Assembly (NCBI RefSeq): GCF_004000945.1
Contig: NZ_BIMF01000008.1
Location: 186,001 to 250,000 of the forward strand
DNA from: Paenibacillus lautus NBRC 15380
GTDB taxonomy: Bacteria; Bacillota; Bacilli; Paenibacillales; Paenibacillaceae
DNA: 64,000 nucleotides
Direction: 5' to 3'
The notes beneath the pieces are model-generated. The model made no database searches and was not told the DNA's origin. It saw only the letters and a list, made by a program, of their open reading frames with translations. The translations under genes were made by a program, and so were the position numbers. This document shows, in pieces, positions 7,110 through 14,802 of this stretch. The first letter of the stretch is position 1. Each line of letters starts with the position of its first letter.

Positions 7110-8972
7110 TTATCCTGTTTCTTCGCCATACCACAGCTGCCGGAAGCTTTCGCTTGAAGCCAGCAGCTGTTCTGCCGTGCCTTCAGCCTCAATCTCTCCG
7201 CCATTCAACACGATGATATGGTCCGCATGGTGAAGTGCTGCTTTTCGATGCGATACGACAAGGCAAGTCGCCCCGCCGCGCTCGCTGAACAGCCGCTCCC
7301 ATAACTTACGCTCGGTCTCAACATCCAATGCGCTGGATAAATCGTCAAATACATACAGCTCCGCGTCCCGTACCAGCATCCTTGCGGCCGCTGTCCGCTG
7401 AGCTTGACCGCCGGACAGCTTGACTCCTCGTGGTCCTACCATCGTCTCCAGGCCATGCTGCAGATGCTTGATATCTTCTTCCATTACGGCCGCATGTAGT
7501 GCGCGGTCCAGACTGCCCGGCTCCTCGAGTATACCTAGCAGGATGTTGTTTCGCAGTTTATCACTGTACAGCCTGGGGATCTGCGCAGTATACGCACTCT
7601 GTGGAGGTATAAAGAAATCAGCGGGTTCTGTTATCCTCTCACCGTTCCACCGGATCTCGCCCTTTTCAGCTGGCAGTAAGCCCAGCAGGGTGCGAACCAG
7701 CGTCGTTTTACCGCTGCCGATCATCCCTGTAACGACAGTAAAGGTACCACGCTTCAGGGTCAGATTAATATTCGATATACCGCGTCCGGTTTCGGGATAT
7801 TGATACGACAGCCCTTGCGCTTCAAGCAGTGAGAGAGGTGGCGCCTCGATATAAGCCGTTTCCACGCCGTCTTCGGCTGCGGATATGGCGGAAGGATTGT
7901 ATCCTCCATTCGTTAACAAATCTTTCTGAGCCCTATGATGAGGATTAGCACCCTTCTCTGTATTCTGTTTGTTCTTAAGCTTTCCGATACCGATATAATT
8001 GGCTGCCGTAAGCAGTGAAGCCGGTGCCCCTTGCAGCATGGATTGGATCCGCTGAAAGCTGACACCCATCTGTTTGTAATAGGTCATGAAGTTGCCTACG
8101 TTCGATATGAGCTGCGTGACAAAAGTTAAATAATATACAAAGAGCGACAAGTCCCCGACCGTAAAATCGCCATTTCGCATCTTAAGACTCGCAAGCACGA
8201 GAATCAATCCTGTGCCGAGATTGACGGAGTTGGTGAATACGGAAGATAAGGTCTCCGTTAACAGCTTATCCTTCACCATGGATTGGCGCCGTTTCTCACT
8301 AAGGCTTACAAACCGTTCCACTACGCGTTTCTCAGCCCCTGCGACTTGGATGGCTTGCACATTGGCAAACATTTCGCTAATCGCACCGGTTACCTTGGCC
8401 GTCGATTCCCGGCTTGCCGCTCTGTATTTCTGGATGCGTGCGGTCGCAATCTGGGCTGCAGTGACCACGAGGATCAAAGGAACGAACACGAGGATCGTCA
8501 GCTGCAGATCGATGGATATGAGAATCCAGCTGGCTACAATGACGAAACCGATAAGTCCTAACGTATCCACGGACCAGCTCGTCGCTTCTTCGGCTTGATC
8601 GACGTCATCCCGGAAATTGCTGATGGCTTCTCCGGGCGAGCAAGGTATTGCTCGTGCTCCTGGCTCTTTCATGACATGGGACAGCATATTGCGGCGAAGC
8701 AAGGTGCTGATGCGGAAGCGGAAATGCACGTCTGTCATGAAACCGCCGAAGATCAAAGCAATCCGGGCTAATGCAGCGCCAATGAGGAGCACGGCAATCG
8801 CCCAAACGCCGTAGGGAAAAACATATGTACCTTCAAGATGGTCGAAGAAAGCTTTGGTTAACAATCCGGGAACCAGCGGTGCCATATGAATAAGGGACCA
8901 TGCCAGCAGGTTGATAAGATACAGACCCGGCCGGTACAGAATCAGCCGCCAGAAAAAATGTCTTGTTTTCAT
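7110..8972 (-). CDS. ABC exporter half-transporter with degenerate ATPase site
   Basis: 620 residues: six membrane segments (about 1-310), an unusually long polar linker (~330-400, rich in Lys, Asn, Gly) and a nucleotide-binding domain. Walker A is GMIGSGKTT and the signature LSGGQAQR is canonical, but Walker B reads ELYVFDDLSS: the catalytic Glu is replaced by Asp. The H-loop (VSHR) is kept. This is the expected pattern for the non-catalytic subunit of a heterodimeric exporter. The start codon overlaps the stop of the partner gene by four bases, so the two are coupled. Substrate unknown. Confidence 0.9.
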   Translation of the reverse strand: MKTRHFFWRLILYRPGLYLINLLAWSLIHMAPLVPGLLTKAFFDHLEGTYVFPYGVWAIAVLLIGAALARIALIFGGFMTDVHFRFRISTLLRRNMLSHVMKEPGARAIPCSPGEAISNFRDDVDQAEEATSWSVDTLGLIGFVIVASWILISIDLQLTILVFVPLILVVTAAQIATARIQKYRAASRESTAKVTGAISEMFANVQAIQVAGAEKRVVERFVSLSEKRRQSMVKDKLLTETLSSVFTNSVNLGTGLILVLASLKMRNGDFTVGDLSLFVYYLTFVTQLISNVGNFMTYYKQMGVSFQRIQSMLQGAPASLLTAANYIGIGKLKNKQNTEKGANPHHRAQKDLLTNGGYNPSAISAAEDGVETAYIEAPPLSLLEAQGLSYQYPETGRGISNINLTLKRGTFTVVTGMIGSGKTTLVRTLLGLLPAEKGEIRWNGERITEPADFFIPPQSAYTAQIPRLYSDKLRNNILLGILEEPGSLDRALHAAVMEEDIKHLQHGLETMVGPRGVKLSGGQAQRTAAARMLVRDAELYVFDDLSSALDVETERKLWERLFSERGGATCLVVSHRKAALHHADHIIVLNGGEIEAEGTAEQLLASSESFRQLWYGEETG

Positions 8973-10756
8973 GCCAGCACCTCCTCCATTCCAACGGCAA
9001 GCATGCGGCTAAACCGTGATTGCGGGTTTGAGGCAAGCTCTTCCCGGCGACCGCTTTCGAGCATTCTGCCATTCTCCAAAATAAGAATCCGTTCGGCACG
9101 CTGAACCGTGGCCAAGCGGTGGGCAATGATAATACATGTCTTCTCCTGAAGAAGACGCGTAATGGCTGCTTCAATCCGGTATTCCGTTAACGGGTCGAGG
9201 CGGGACGATGCTTCATCAAGGATGACGAGACCCGGATCCGTCAGAAAGACACGGGCAAACGCCAACAGCTGGGCCTCACCGGCCGACAGGCTCCCACCGC
9301 CTGAGGCCAGGCTCGTATCGAGCCCTTCGGGAAGCGAAGCATACCAGTCTCCAAGCCCAAGCTCCTCAAGCACGGATATAATTCGGCTATCCTCGATGCC
9401 TTCATCAAACAAGGTCAGATTATCACGAACAGTCCCTTCCAAAATCTCAATATTCTGCGTAACCATCGCGACCTTGCGCCTCAGTTCATGAAGCTTGCAG
9501 ACCCGGATATCCGTTCCTGCCAGCTCGATGCTTCCCTCCTGAGGATCATAGAAACGCAGCAGCAGGCGGGCGATCGTCGTTTTGCCGCTGCCTGTACGCC
9601 CGAGCAGCCCCAGAGTCTGGCCCGGCTCGAGCCGCAGCTGAAGATTTTCAAGCGTAGCCTGTCCGCCCTCTTCATATGCGAAGTTAAGATTGCGGATTTC
9701 CACCGACAACGGGCCAGACGGAAGCGGCGCTCCAGGGCCGTCTTTAATCTGAGGTTCGGTTGCAAGCAAATCGCGGACGCGCATCAAGCTGGCATCCGCT
9801 TTTTGCAAATCCTCCAATTGGGTACGAATCTTCTCAATCGGCTTGGCTAGCAGCTCGGTATAATAAAACACGAGATAGATGGAGCCGATCGTCAAGCCGC
9901 CCTGTCCATTCTCCCACAGTATGGCGCACACGATAAAAGCGGCAGCATTGCCAAGCGCAAACACCAATATCGTGGTGCTCCACATCAGAAAAAATCCGAT
10001 GAACGCACGAACCCGAACCGGCAGCATCCGCCTGGCCATCTCATAAAATCGATTCATGACATATCCAGCCGCCCCGTTGGCACGCGTATCTTCGGTTCCT
10101 TCGAGGTGCTCGCCGATGAATCCGTAGAAATCCGCATTCAGCTCGCGCCATCGCTTCCATACCGGTATCGCAAACCGCCGGATATGCTGAATGACATAGA
10201 TGCTGCCGACAACGAACACTGTCATAACAAGACCAATCCAGAAGTTCTCCCGATACAGAAGAGCCAGGATCCCGATCATAAGGAGCAGATTGCCGAACAG
10301 ATGGATAATAAAGCTGGAGAAGAAATTGGCAAGTGCATTCACATCGCCATCGACCCGTTCGATTAAAGAGCCGGACGTTTGCGTTTTGTGGAAGCTCATA
10401 TCCAGCGACAGGCAGTGCTCCGCCAATTCAGCGCGAAGTTTGTTGGTTGTCGTCCAGCCCAGATTCTCGCTATAGTAAGCAGCCGCAATGGATACGCCTT
10501 GTTGGAGCAATGAAAATACGATAAAAAAACCTGCCGCATAATAAAGGGATGTCAGATTTCCCTCTCCTTGAGCCGTATCGATAAAATACCGGATGATCTG
10601 CGGATTAATCAGTTGCAGCCCGATTGAAAATAATAGCAGCACCGTTAGGGCTGCCAGCAGTTTCTTATGCGGGAATACGTATCGGATTAACATCTCCCGG
10701 TACATGCCAATCCCCGTGGTCCTTCGCTTGCTGTTTAACGTGTGATCGCTTTGCAT
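8969..10756 (-). CDS. ABC exporter half-transporter, catalytic subunit of heterodimer
   Basis: 595 residues from the ATG at 10756 (GGGGGGA about 11 bases upstream); an in-frame TTG at 10825 would add 23 residues. Six membrane segments, then an ATPase with Walker A GRTGSGKTT, Walker B LVILDEASS with the catalytic Glu, H-loop IAHR, but a non-canonical signature, LSAGEAQ instead of LSGGQ. Together with the downstream gene (canonical signature, Asp in Walker B) this gives one active and one degenerate ATP site, as in TM287/288 or LmrCD-type exporters. Multidrug or peptide export is the usual role. Confidence 0.9.
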   Translation of the reverse strand: MQSDHTLNSKRRTTGIGMYREMLIRYVFPHKKLLAALTVLLLFSIGLQLINPQIIRYFIDTAQGEGNLTSLYYAAGFFIVFSLLQQGVSIAAAYYSENLGWTTTNKLRAELAEHCLSLDMSFHKTQTSGSLIERVDGDVNALANFFSSFIIHLFGNLLLMIGILALLYRENFWIGLVMTVFVVGSIYVIQHIRRFAIPVWKRWRELNADFYGFIGEHLEGTEDTRANGAAGYVMNRFYEMARRMLPVRVRAFIGFFLMWSTTILVFALGNAAAFIVCAILWENGQGGLTIGSIYLVFYYTELLAKPIEKIRTQLEDLQKADASLMRVRDLLATEPQIKDGPGAPLPSGPLSVEIRNLNFAYEEGGQATLENLQLRLEPGQTLGLLGRTGSGKTTIARLLLRFYDPQEGSIELAGTDIRVCKLHELRRKVAMVTQNIEILEGTVRDNLTLFDEGIEDSRIISVLEELGLGDWYASLPEGLDTSLASGGGSLSAGEAQLLAFARVFLTDPGLVILDEASSRLDPLTEYRIEAAITRLLQEKTCIIIAHRLATVQRAERILILENGRMLESGRREELASNPQSRFSRMLAVGMEEVLA

Positions 10757-10925
10757 TCGTCTATAATCCCCCCGCTTCAGGTTAACCCTCTTGATAATAA
10801 TAAGCTTCCTGGGAAGATATGACAAGAACGTGGGTTCCTGTTTTCAAAAAAATTTACAGTCGATTGATTAGAAACCATCTGCTGCCGCAAAATCACTCTG
10901 ATTAAGAACTCTTTTGAGCCCCACG

Positions 10926-10962
10926 CCAAAAAGACCAGCCCCCTCAGTAGGGAACTGGTCTT
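10926..10962 (-). terminator. Rho-independent terminator
   Basis: Stem AAGACCAG (10931-10938) / CTGGTCTT (10955-10962), extended by CCC/GGG around the loop CTCAGTA. On the minus strand it is followed by TTTTTGG. It ends the small gene at 10996-11241. The inner CCCCTCAGTAGGGA is the same as in the terminator at 3341-3371. Confidence 0.85.
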
Positions 10963-10995
10963 CAAAACCGTTACGTATAGAGAATCAACACTATC

Positions 10996-11241
10996 TTATG
11001 TCTCTGCTACTAATTTTAAGAATTGATTAATCATTTCGGGGGTTATTTCCTGGTTCTCGGGGACTTTGACTGCCGGGCTCTTATCAACGGATTGGATGGC
11101 AATATTGGATCTGACTGCACTTGAAGCGATACCGGATCGGGCTTGTCCATCATGCACATTGTCATGGTTAGCTAGCATCATCATCAGAAAAGCACTTCCA
11201 AGTCCTATCGACCACATACTCATTTTGTTTTTCTTGTTCAT
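10996..11241 (-). CDS. Small exported or membrane-anchored protein, unknown
   Basis: 81 residues. The ATG at 11241 is chosen for the GGAAGGAG eight bases upstream; the frame is open for 17 more codons without an SD. Lys-rich start, then one hydrophobic segment (MSMWSIGLGSAFLMMMLA) that could be a signal or anchor, then a polar tail of ~55 residues ending in an amphipathic helix (ITPEMINQFLKLVAE). No family is recognised and no cysteines are present, so it is not a lipoprotein. It has its own terminator. Confidence 0.5.
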   Translation of the reverse strand: MNKKNKMSMWSIGLGSAFLMMMLANHDNVHDGQARSGIASSAVRSNIAIQSVDKSPAVKVPENQEITPEMINQFLKLVAET

Positions 11242-11620
11242 CTGCGTTGCTCCTTCCATCACTTGTAGTGACATACTTAGTATAAGGTCCAAACCTTAAC
11301 GAGAGATGAAGGCAGCCTAAAATCCAGTTAAGTAAAGTGAAGATATGATCATTTCCATGAAATTCCATCACTCCTGCTATATACCATAGTTTTCCGTATT
11401 AACTGATTTGAATCATTAGTTTACATAACATAAATTATGTTGGAAGTCACACAAACAAGCGCGAAAAACGTATGCTACGCAAGCATTAATTCAAACAAGC
11501 CGGGACCTGGCTCCTTGCCCCATCCTCGTTCGGATAATTTCGATCCCTTCATACTAACACTTGCGGAACGGCGGAGTATCAGCTCCGCTGTTTTCTGCGC
11601 GACAAGCCGCGAAACTTTCT
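11242..11620. other. Intergenic, AT-rich, no convincing gene
   Basis: About 380 bases between the small exported protein and the chromate transporter genes. Open frames on both strands (11437-11631 plus, 11475-11732 minus) lack SD sequences and family resemblance. A perfect 7-bp inverted repeat AACATAA/TTATGTT (11427-11441) is the only site-like structure. The upstream promoter of the small gene should lie near 11250-11330. Confidence 0.5.
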
Positions 11621-12175
11621 TTAATGAATAATGCCTCCCAGTATCCCCGTCAGAACCATGAGAAGAATCGGGTTCATCTTCCATTTTCTCAATACAAACA
11701 AAGACCCTGTAAATACACCTACAGCAATCCAATCCACTTTAGCAGCCGCGTTTATTGCTGAAGTCCCAAGAAACGTCATTAGCAATATGGTTGCAGCAGC
11801 CGAAATAATAAGCCCCAGTGAAGCCGACCTCAAGCCATTCAAAGCTTCAAACACATAGATAGATTTATTGAATTTTTGAAAAAAGCGATACAGCAATATA
11901 GAAATGCCGACACCTGAAATCACGCAGCCGAAAGTAGCAATCATTGCGCCCGGTATCCCCGCGACCTGTAAGCCAACAAATGTGGAGGTGTTTACTGCTA
12001 ATGGGCCGGGTGTCATTTGCGAGATGGTAATGATATCGGTAAAAACCCTTTGTGATACCCATGCGTGTTTTTGAACTGCCAGTTCCTGAATGTACGGGAT
12101 GATAGCGTACCCACCCCCGATACTGAACGAACCGATCTGAAAAAAGACCCATAACAGTTTCAATAGTTCCCCCAT
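11621..12175 (-). CDS. Chromate transporter family subunit (second half)
   Basis: 184 residues, about six membrane segments, the size of a single CHR domain. The family signature is visible: FFQIGSFSIGGGYAIIPYI near the N-terminus and ISQMTPGPLAVNTSTFVG. Bidomain ChrA carries two such halves in one chain; Bacillus-type short forms (YwrA/YwrB) are encoded as pairs, as here. The start overlaps the stop of the preceding gene by one base (TAATG), so the halves are probably made in equal amounts and assemble together. Predicted to move chromate out of the cell, though many homologues have no proven substrate. Confidence 0.88.
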   Translation of the reverse strand: MGELLKLLWVFFQIGSFSIGGGYAIIPYIQELAVQKHAWVSQRVFTDIITISQMTPGPLAVNTSTFVGLQVAGIPGAMIATFGCVISGVGISILLYRFFQKFNKSIYVFEALNGLRSASLGLIISAAATILLMTFLGTSAINAAAKVDWIAVGVFTGSLFVLRKWKMNPILLMVLTGILGGIIH

Positions 12176-12741
12176 TATTTCTGCCGCCTTTCATTAAGCC
12201 ACACTCGCACAATGCATAAAAAACAACACACGATGAGGATAATGGCTACATTGACTTCAAAGATAAAATTCGCCAAAAATGCTGCCGGAATCATCAGGGT
12301 AAGAAATAGAGAACGTTCTTTGATCATCATACTGCACATATCCACAACGAAATCAACGATAAGGGCTGCAACGCCTGCCTGCATTCCTCTCAATACTGCG
12401 GAGATTAACGGATCCGCCGCAAACGCAACATAGAACGTGGAGATGAATCCCAATATGACGAGGGATGGAATGACAGCAGCAATACAACTGATTGCAGCGC
12501 CCGTCATCCCCGCTACCCGAAACCCTGCGAGAGTTGACAAGTTGATTGCGATTGCTCCTGGTGAGGACAGTGCAATAGCAGCCATATTGACGAGTTCATC
12601 TTCGTTGAGTCGTTTTTTCCTGGATACAAAATACTTCCGAATCATCGGAACAACAACATACCCACCGCCAAATGTAAATGTGCTGATAAACAAATTTATG
12701 CCCAGAAGCCAGATGTATAGTTTGGTTCTTTGGCTTATCAT
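12175..12741 (-). CDS. Chromate transporter family subunit (first half)
   Basis: 188 residues with the CHR signature FTFGGGYVVVPMI and the Pro/Gly-rich ALSSPGAIAINLSTLAGFRVAG. It pairs with the next gene. AGGAGG precedes the ATG. It is divergent from a LysR-type regulator 107 bases away, the usual layout for an effector under its own LysR activator. The Pro-Gly-Ala loop replaces the TPGP of the partner half, so the two halves are diverged, not a recent duplication. Confidence 0.88.
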   Translation of the reverse strand: MISQRTKLYIWLLGINLFISTFTFGGGYVVVPMIRKYFVSRKKRLNEDELVNMAAIALSSPGAIAINLSTLAGFRVAGMTGAAISCIAAVIPSLVILGFISTFYVAFAADPLISAVLRGMQAGVAALIVDFVVDMCSMMIKERSLFLTLMIPAAFLANFIFEVNVAIILIVCCFLCIVRVWLNERRQK

Positions 12742-12848
12742 CAGATCGCCTCCTTGTCACCCTGTTATTATGGGGGTTGATGATTGATTAGTAAAATGAT
12801 ATTATTTCGAAATAACGATTAGTTTTATTCATGGGAGGGGGAGCATCA

Positions 12849-13736
12849 ATGATGACTCTTCGGCATTTTGAAATTTTTCGGGCAGTAGCAGAAACGGGAA
12901 ACTTCACAAGGGCTGCGGAAAGGTTATATATCACGCAATCGGCAGTTTCTCATGCCATACGTGAACTGGAAGAAAAGGCAGAAACAGCATTGTTTGACCG
13001 ACTTTCAAAAAGCGTTCAGCTTACAAAAAGCGGCCGGCTTTTGCTGGAGGAAGTTACACCGATTCTATCTTCGTGCGAAGCATTAGATGCACGCATCAGC
13101 TGTTTGGAAAAACAAGCTCCCCTGCACATCGTTTCCAGCATTACCATTGCAGCGTTCTGGTTACCAAAAATCTTGAAAGCCTTTCAAAAAGATTGGCCTG
13201 ATCTCCGGGTCAATGTCGATGTGGTCAGCGCAGCGAATGCCATTGAAATATTGCGGAACGGCAAAGCTGACATCGCTTTGATTGAAGGTGCGGCTCCCCA
13301 AGGGCCTTTTACATGCATCCCTTTTGCTTCCTATCCGTTATATGTTGTGTGCGCTCCTAACTATCTCATCACGCACAAGGAGTTGACTCTGCAACAATTT
13401 TGCTCTGAAAAACTATTGTTGCGTGAAAAGGGAAGCGCCATCCGCGATACTTTAGACAGCGTTCTTTATTTGTCCGGACATACCGCGCAACCTGCCTGGA
13501 CAAGCGTAAATTCCCTAGCATTGATCGAAGCTGCCAAGGCTGGATTCGGCATCACGATTTTGCCTGATGTTCTTGTAAGCGAGCAGCTATTGCAGGGGGA
13601 ATTGATTTCACTGTCTGTTCAAGACCTCTTGTTGAGAAATGAATTGCTTGCCGTTCACCATCGAGATAAATATCTGACAACTCCGTTAAGGGCCCTTCTT
13701 TTGCACATAGAATCTACGATGTCTCATGGGCCTTAA
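12849..13736 (+). CDS. LysR-family transcriptional regulator
   Basis: 295 residues from the ATG at 12849, chosen because GGGAGGGGG stands just before it. N-terminal winged helix-turn-helix: LRHFEIFRAVAETGNFTRAA then YITQSAVSHAIRELE. A periplasmic-binding-like effector domain follows, with the common ending motif SLALIEAAKAGFGITILPD. It probably controls the divergent chromate transporter pair. Its stop codon lies in a perfect 15-bp tandem duplication (13725-13754), so the last residues may have been altered. Confidence 0.9.
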   Translation: MMTLRHFEIFRAVAETGNFTRAAERLYITQSAVSHAIRELEEKAETALFDRLSKSVQLTKSGRLLLEEVTPILSSCEALDARISCLEKQAPLHIVSSITIAAFWLPKILKAFQKDWPDLRVNVDVVSAANAIEILRNGKADIALIEGAAPQGPFTCIPFASYPLYVVCAPNYLITHKELTLQQFCSEKLLLREKGSAIRDTLDSVLYLSGHTAQPAWTSVNSLALIEAAKAGFGITILPDVLVSEQLLQGELISLSVQDLLLRNELLAVHHRDKYLTTPLRALLLHIESTMSHGP

Positions 13737-13754
13737 AACCATGGGCCTTAAAAC
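13725..13754. repeat. 15-bp perfect tandem duplication across a stop codon
   Basis: CATGGGCCTTAAAAC occurs at 13725-13739 and again directly at 13740-13754. The first copy holds the TAA (13734-13736) of the LysR gene. Confidence 0.95.
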
Positions 13755-13774
13755 GTTTGAGATATTTTGTTTGA

Positions 13775-13999
13775 AATACTACCACGATCCTCTGTGCAAG
13801 AATTTTTCTTATTTACGGGCCGCCAGCGTCGGAGGCTGAGATCATCGATAAAGTCGGTCTTATCCTGCACGCGAATCTTGGGAAACGTAGATCGAGTGTG
13901 CGATTAATTGGCCGAGACGAGCTTGTTGAGATAATTTTTAAAATGAATTCTGGTTCTGTTCCGAACCCAAAGCAGGTCATTCAGAAGAATCCTACGTAA
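13775..13999 (+). pseudogene. Start-less coding remnant, unknown
   Basis: An open frame from the TGA at 13772 to the TAA at 13997 with no plausible start codon. Its middle reads like real protein: PASEAEIIDKVGLILHANLG, then RSSVRLIGRDELVEIIFKMN. Codon choice looks like coding sequence and hydrophobic spacing suggests helices. I do not recognise the family. It is probably the 3' end of a gene whose front was lost in the rearrangements of this mobile-element-rich stretch, but chance cannot be excluded. Confidence 0.3.
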
Positions 14000-14125
14000 A
14001 CTCAATCATGCAACCGTTGCGAAAACCCTGTGGTTCTAAGGAGAGGCCCTAAAGGGAAATTCTATGGGTTGTAGTACGTTACCAAAGAGCAGAAACATGA
14101 AGCCTGTTTCATCTTTAAAATCGAA

Positions 14126-14176
14126 AAAAGAAGCAATCACCCAGCCCTGGCAAAGCAGGAGGATTGCTTCTTTTGC
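14126..14176. terminator. Terminator-like hairpin
   Basis: Stem AAAAGAAGCAATC (14126-14138) / GATTGCTTCTTTT (14162-14174), with a partly paired inner loop. A-rich before and T-rich after, so it could work in both directions. No intact gene ends at it now. Confidence 0.7.
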
Positions 14177-14342
14177 ATTGGTCATTGAGCTATCAGCATT
14201 CGCTCAGTTAGTAACATTCTAAGTATATTAGAAGCTAGTGTAGATGATTGTTTTCAAAGTTTCTTATCGTACGCATTTTCATGTTATGCTGACTGAATTT
14301 TTCCTTAGCGTATGTTTTTTGCGTTTTGTTGGCGTTACCCCA

Positions 14343-14461
14343 TGCCCATCAAGCTAAGAAATTAATACACCCCCAAAACGAAAAAAAAGCTATCCTTTAT
14401 TAACAAAAAGAATAGCTTCTTTTCGTTTTTGGGGTATTCCAAAATTTTAATTTGATGGGCA
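14343..14461. mobile_element. MITE related to the IS4-type element downstream
   Basis: 119 bp with terminal inverted repeats beginning TGCCCATCAA on both ends. Internally CCCCAAAACGAAAAAAAAGC pairs almost perfectly with GCTTCTTTTCGTTTTTGGGG, so the whole element folds into a long hairpin. It has no coding capacity. Its left end (TGCCCATCAAGCTAAGAA, then CCCCAAAAC and CTATCCTTT) matches the left end of the decayed transposase element at 15841, so it is most simply a non-autonomous derivative moved by that transposase. I see no clear target-site duplication. Confidence 0.7.
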
Positions 14462-14687
14462 ACGGGTTTATCCGAGGTACATGTAAAATTGCGTCACTTA
14501 CATTAGCGGACATTATGATGATGAATCAGCCTATTTCATTTCCGCTAATGGCGATTAGGGGAAATTCCAAGTTGGCACTTCATGACAGCTTCGCTGTTTG
14601 ATAAACCTAATTAACAAGGGTTTCCGCTGATTTGGAAACGGAATCTCTAGCATGTGACCTATTTCTACCCGCATGTCAGCTGTGCCC

Positions 14688-14720
14688 GACTAAGGTCTAG
14701 CTGGAAAATAGACCTTAGTC
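14688..14720. promoter_or_regulatory. Perfect 12-bp hairpin in leader of membrane-protein gene
   Basis: GACTAAGGTCTA (14688-14699) / TAGACCTTAGTC (14709-14720), 9-base loop GCTGGAAAA. It lies 82 bases before the ATG at 14803. No T-tract follows, so it is more likely an operator or RNA structure than a terminator. Confidence 0.5.
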
Positions 14721-14802
14721 TATTTTCGCCAAAGAAATGTTTTTGTAAAATTTCATTGAAAACTGAGATCGAAATTAAAAGGTTAAGGAGCTGGTCTCAA
14801 CA

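Larger units (their letters stand above)
13737..14802. other. 1-kb stretch without intact gene: remnant, hairpins, MITE
   Basis: Holds, in order: the second copy of the 15-bp duplication, a start-less coding remnant (13775-13999), a terminator-like hairpin (14126-14174), an insertion-sequence-end-like sequence (14301-14340), a MITE (14343-14461), about 220 bases in which I see nothing, and a perfect 12-bp hairpin (14688-14720) before the next gene. Noticeably AT-rich next to the surrounding DNA. Confidence 0.7.

Noticed and set aside
11437..11732. Short frames on both strands between the small exported protein and chromate genes, considered as a peptide pheromone gene
   Set aside because: The minus-strand frame overlaps the chromate transporter end and has no start codon with SD in the non-overlapping part; resemblance to AgrD-like peptides is too weak.
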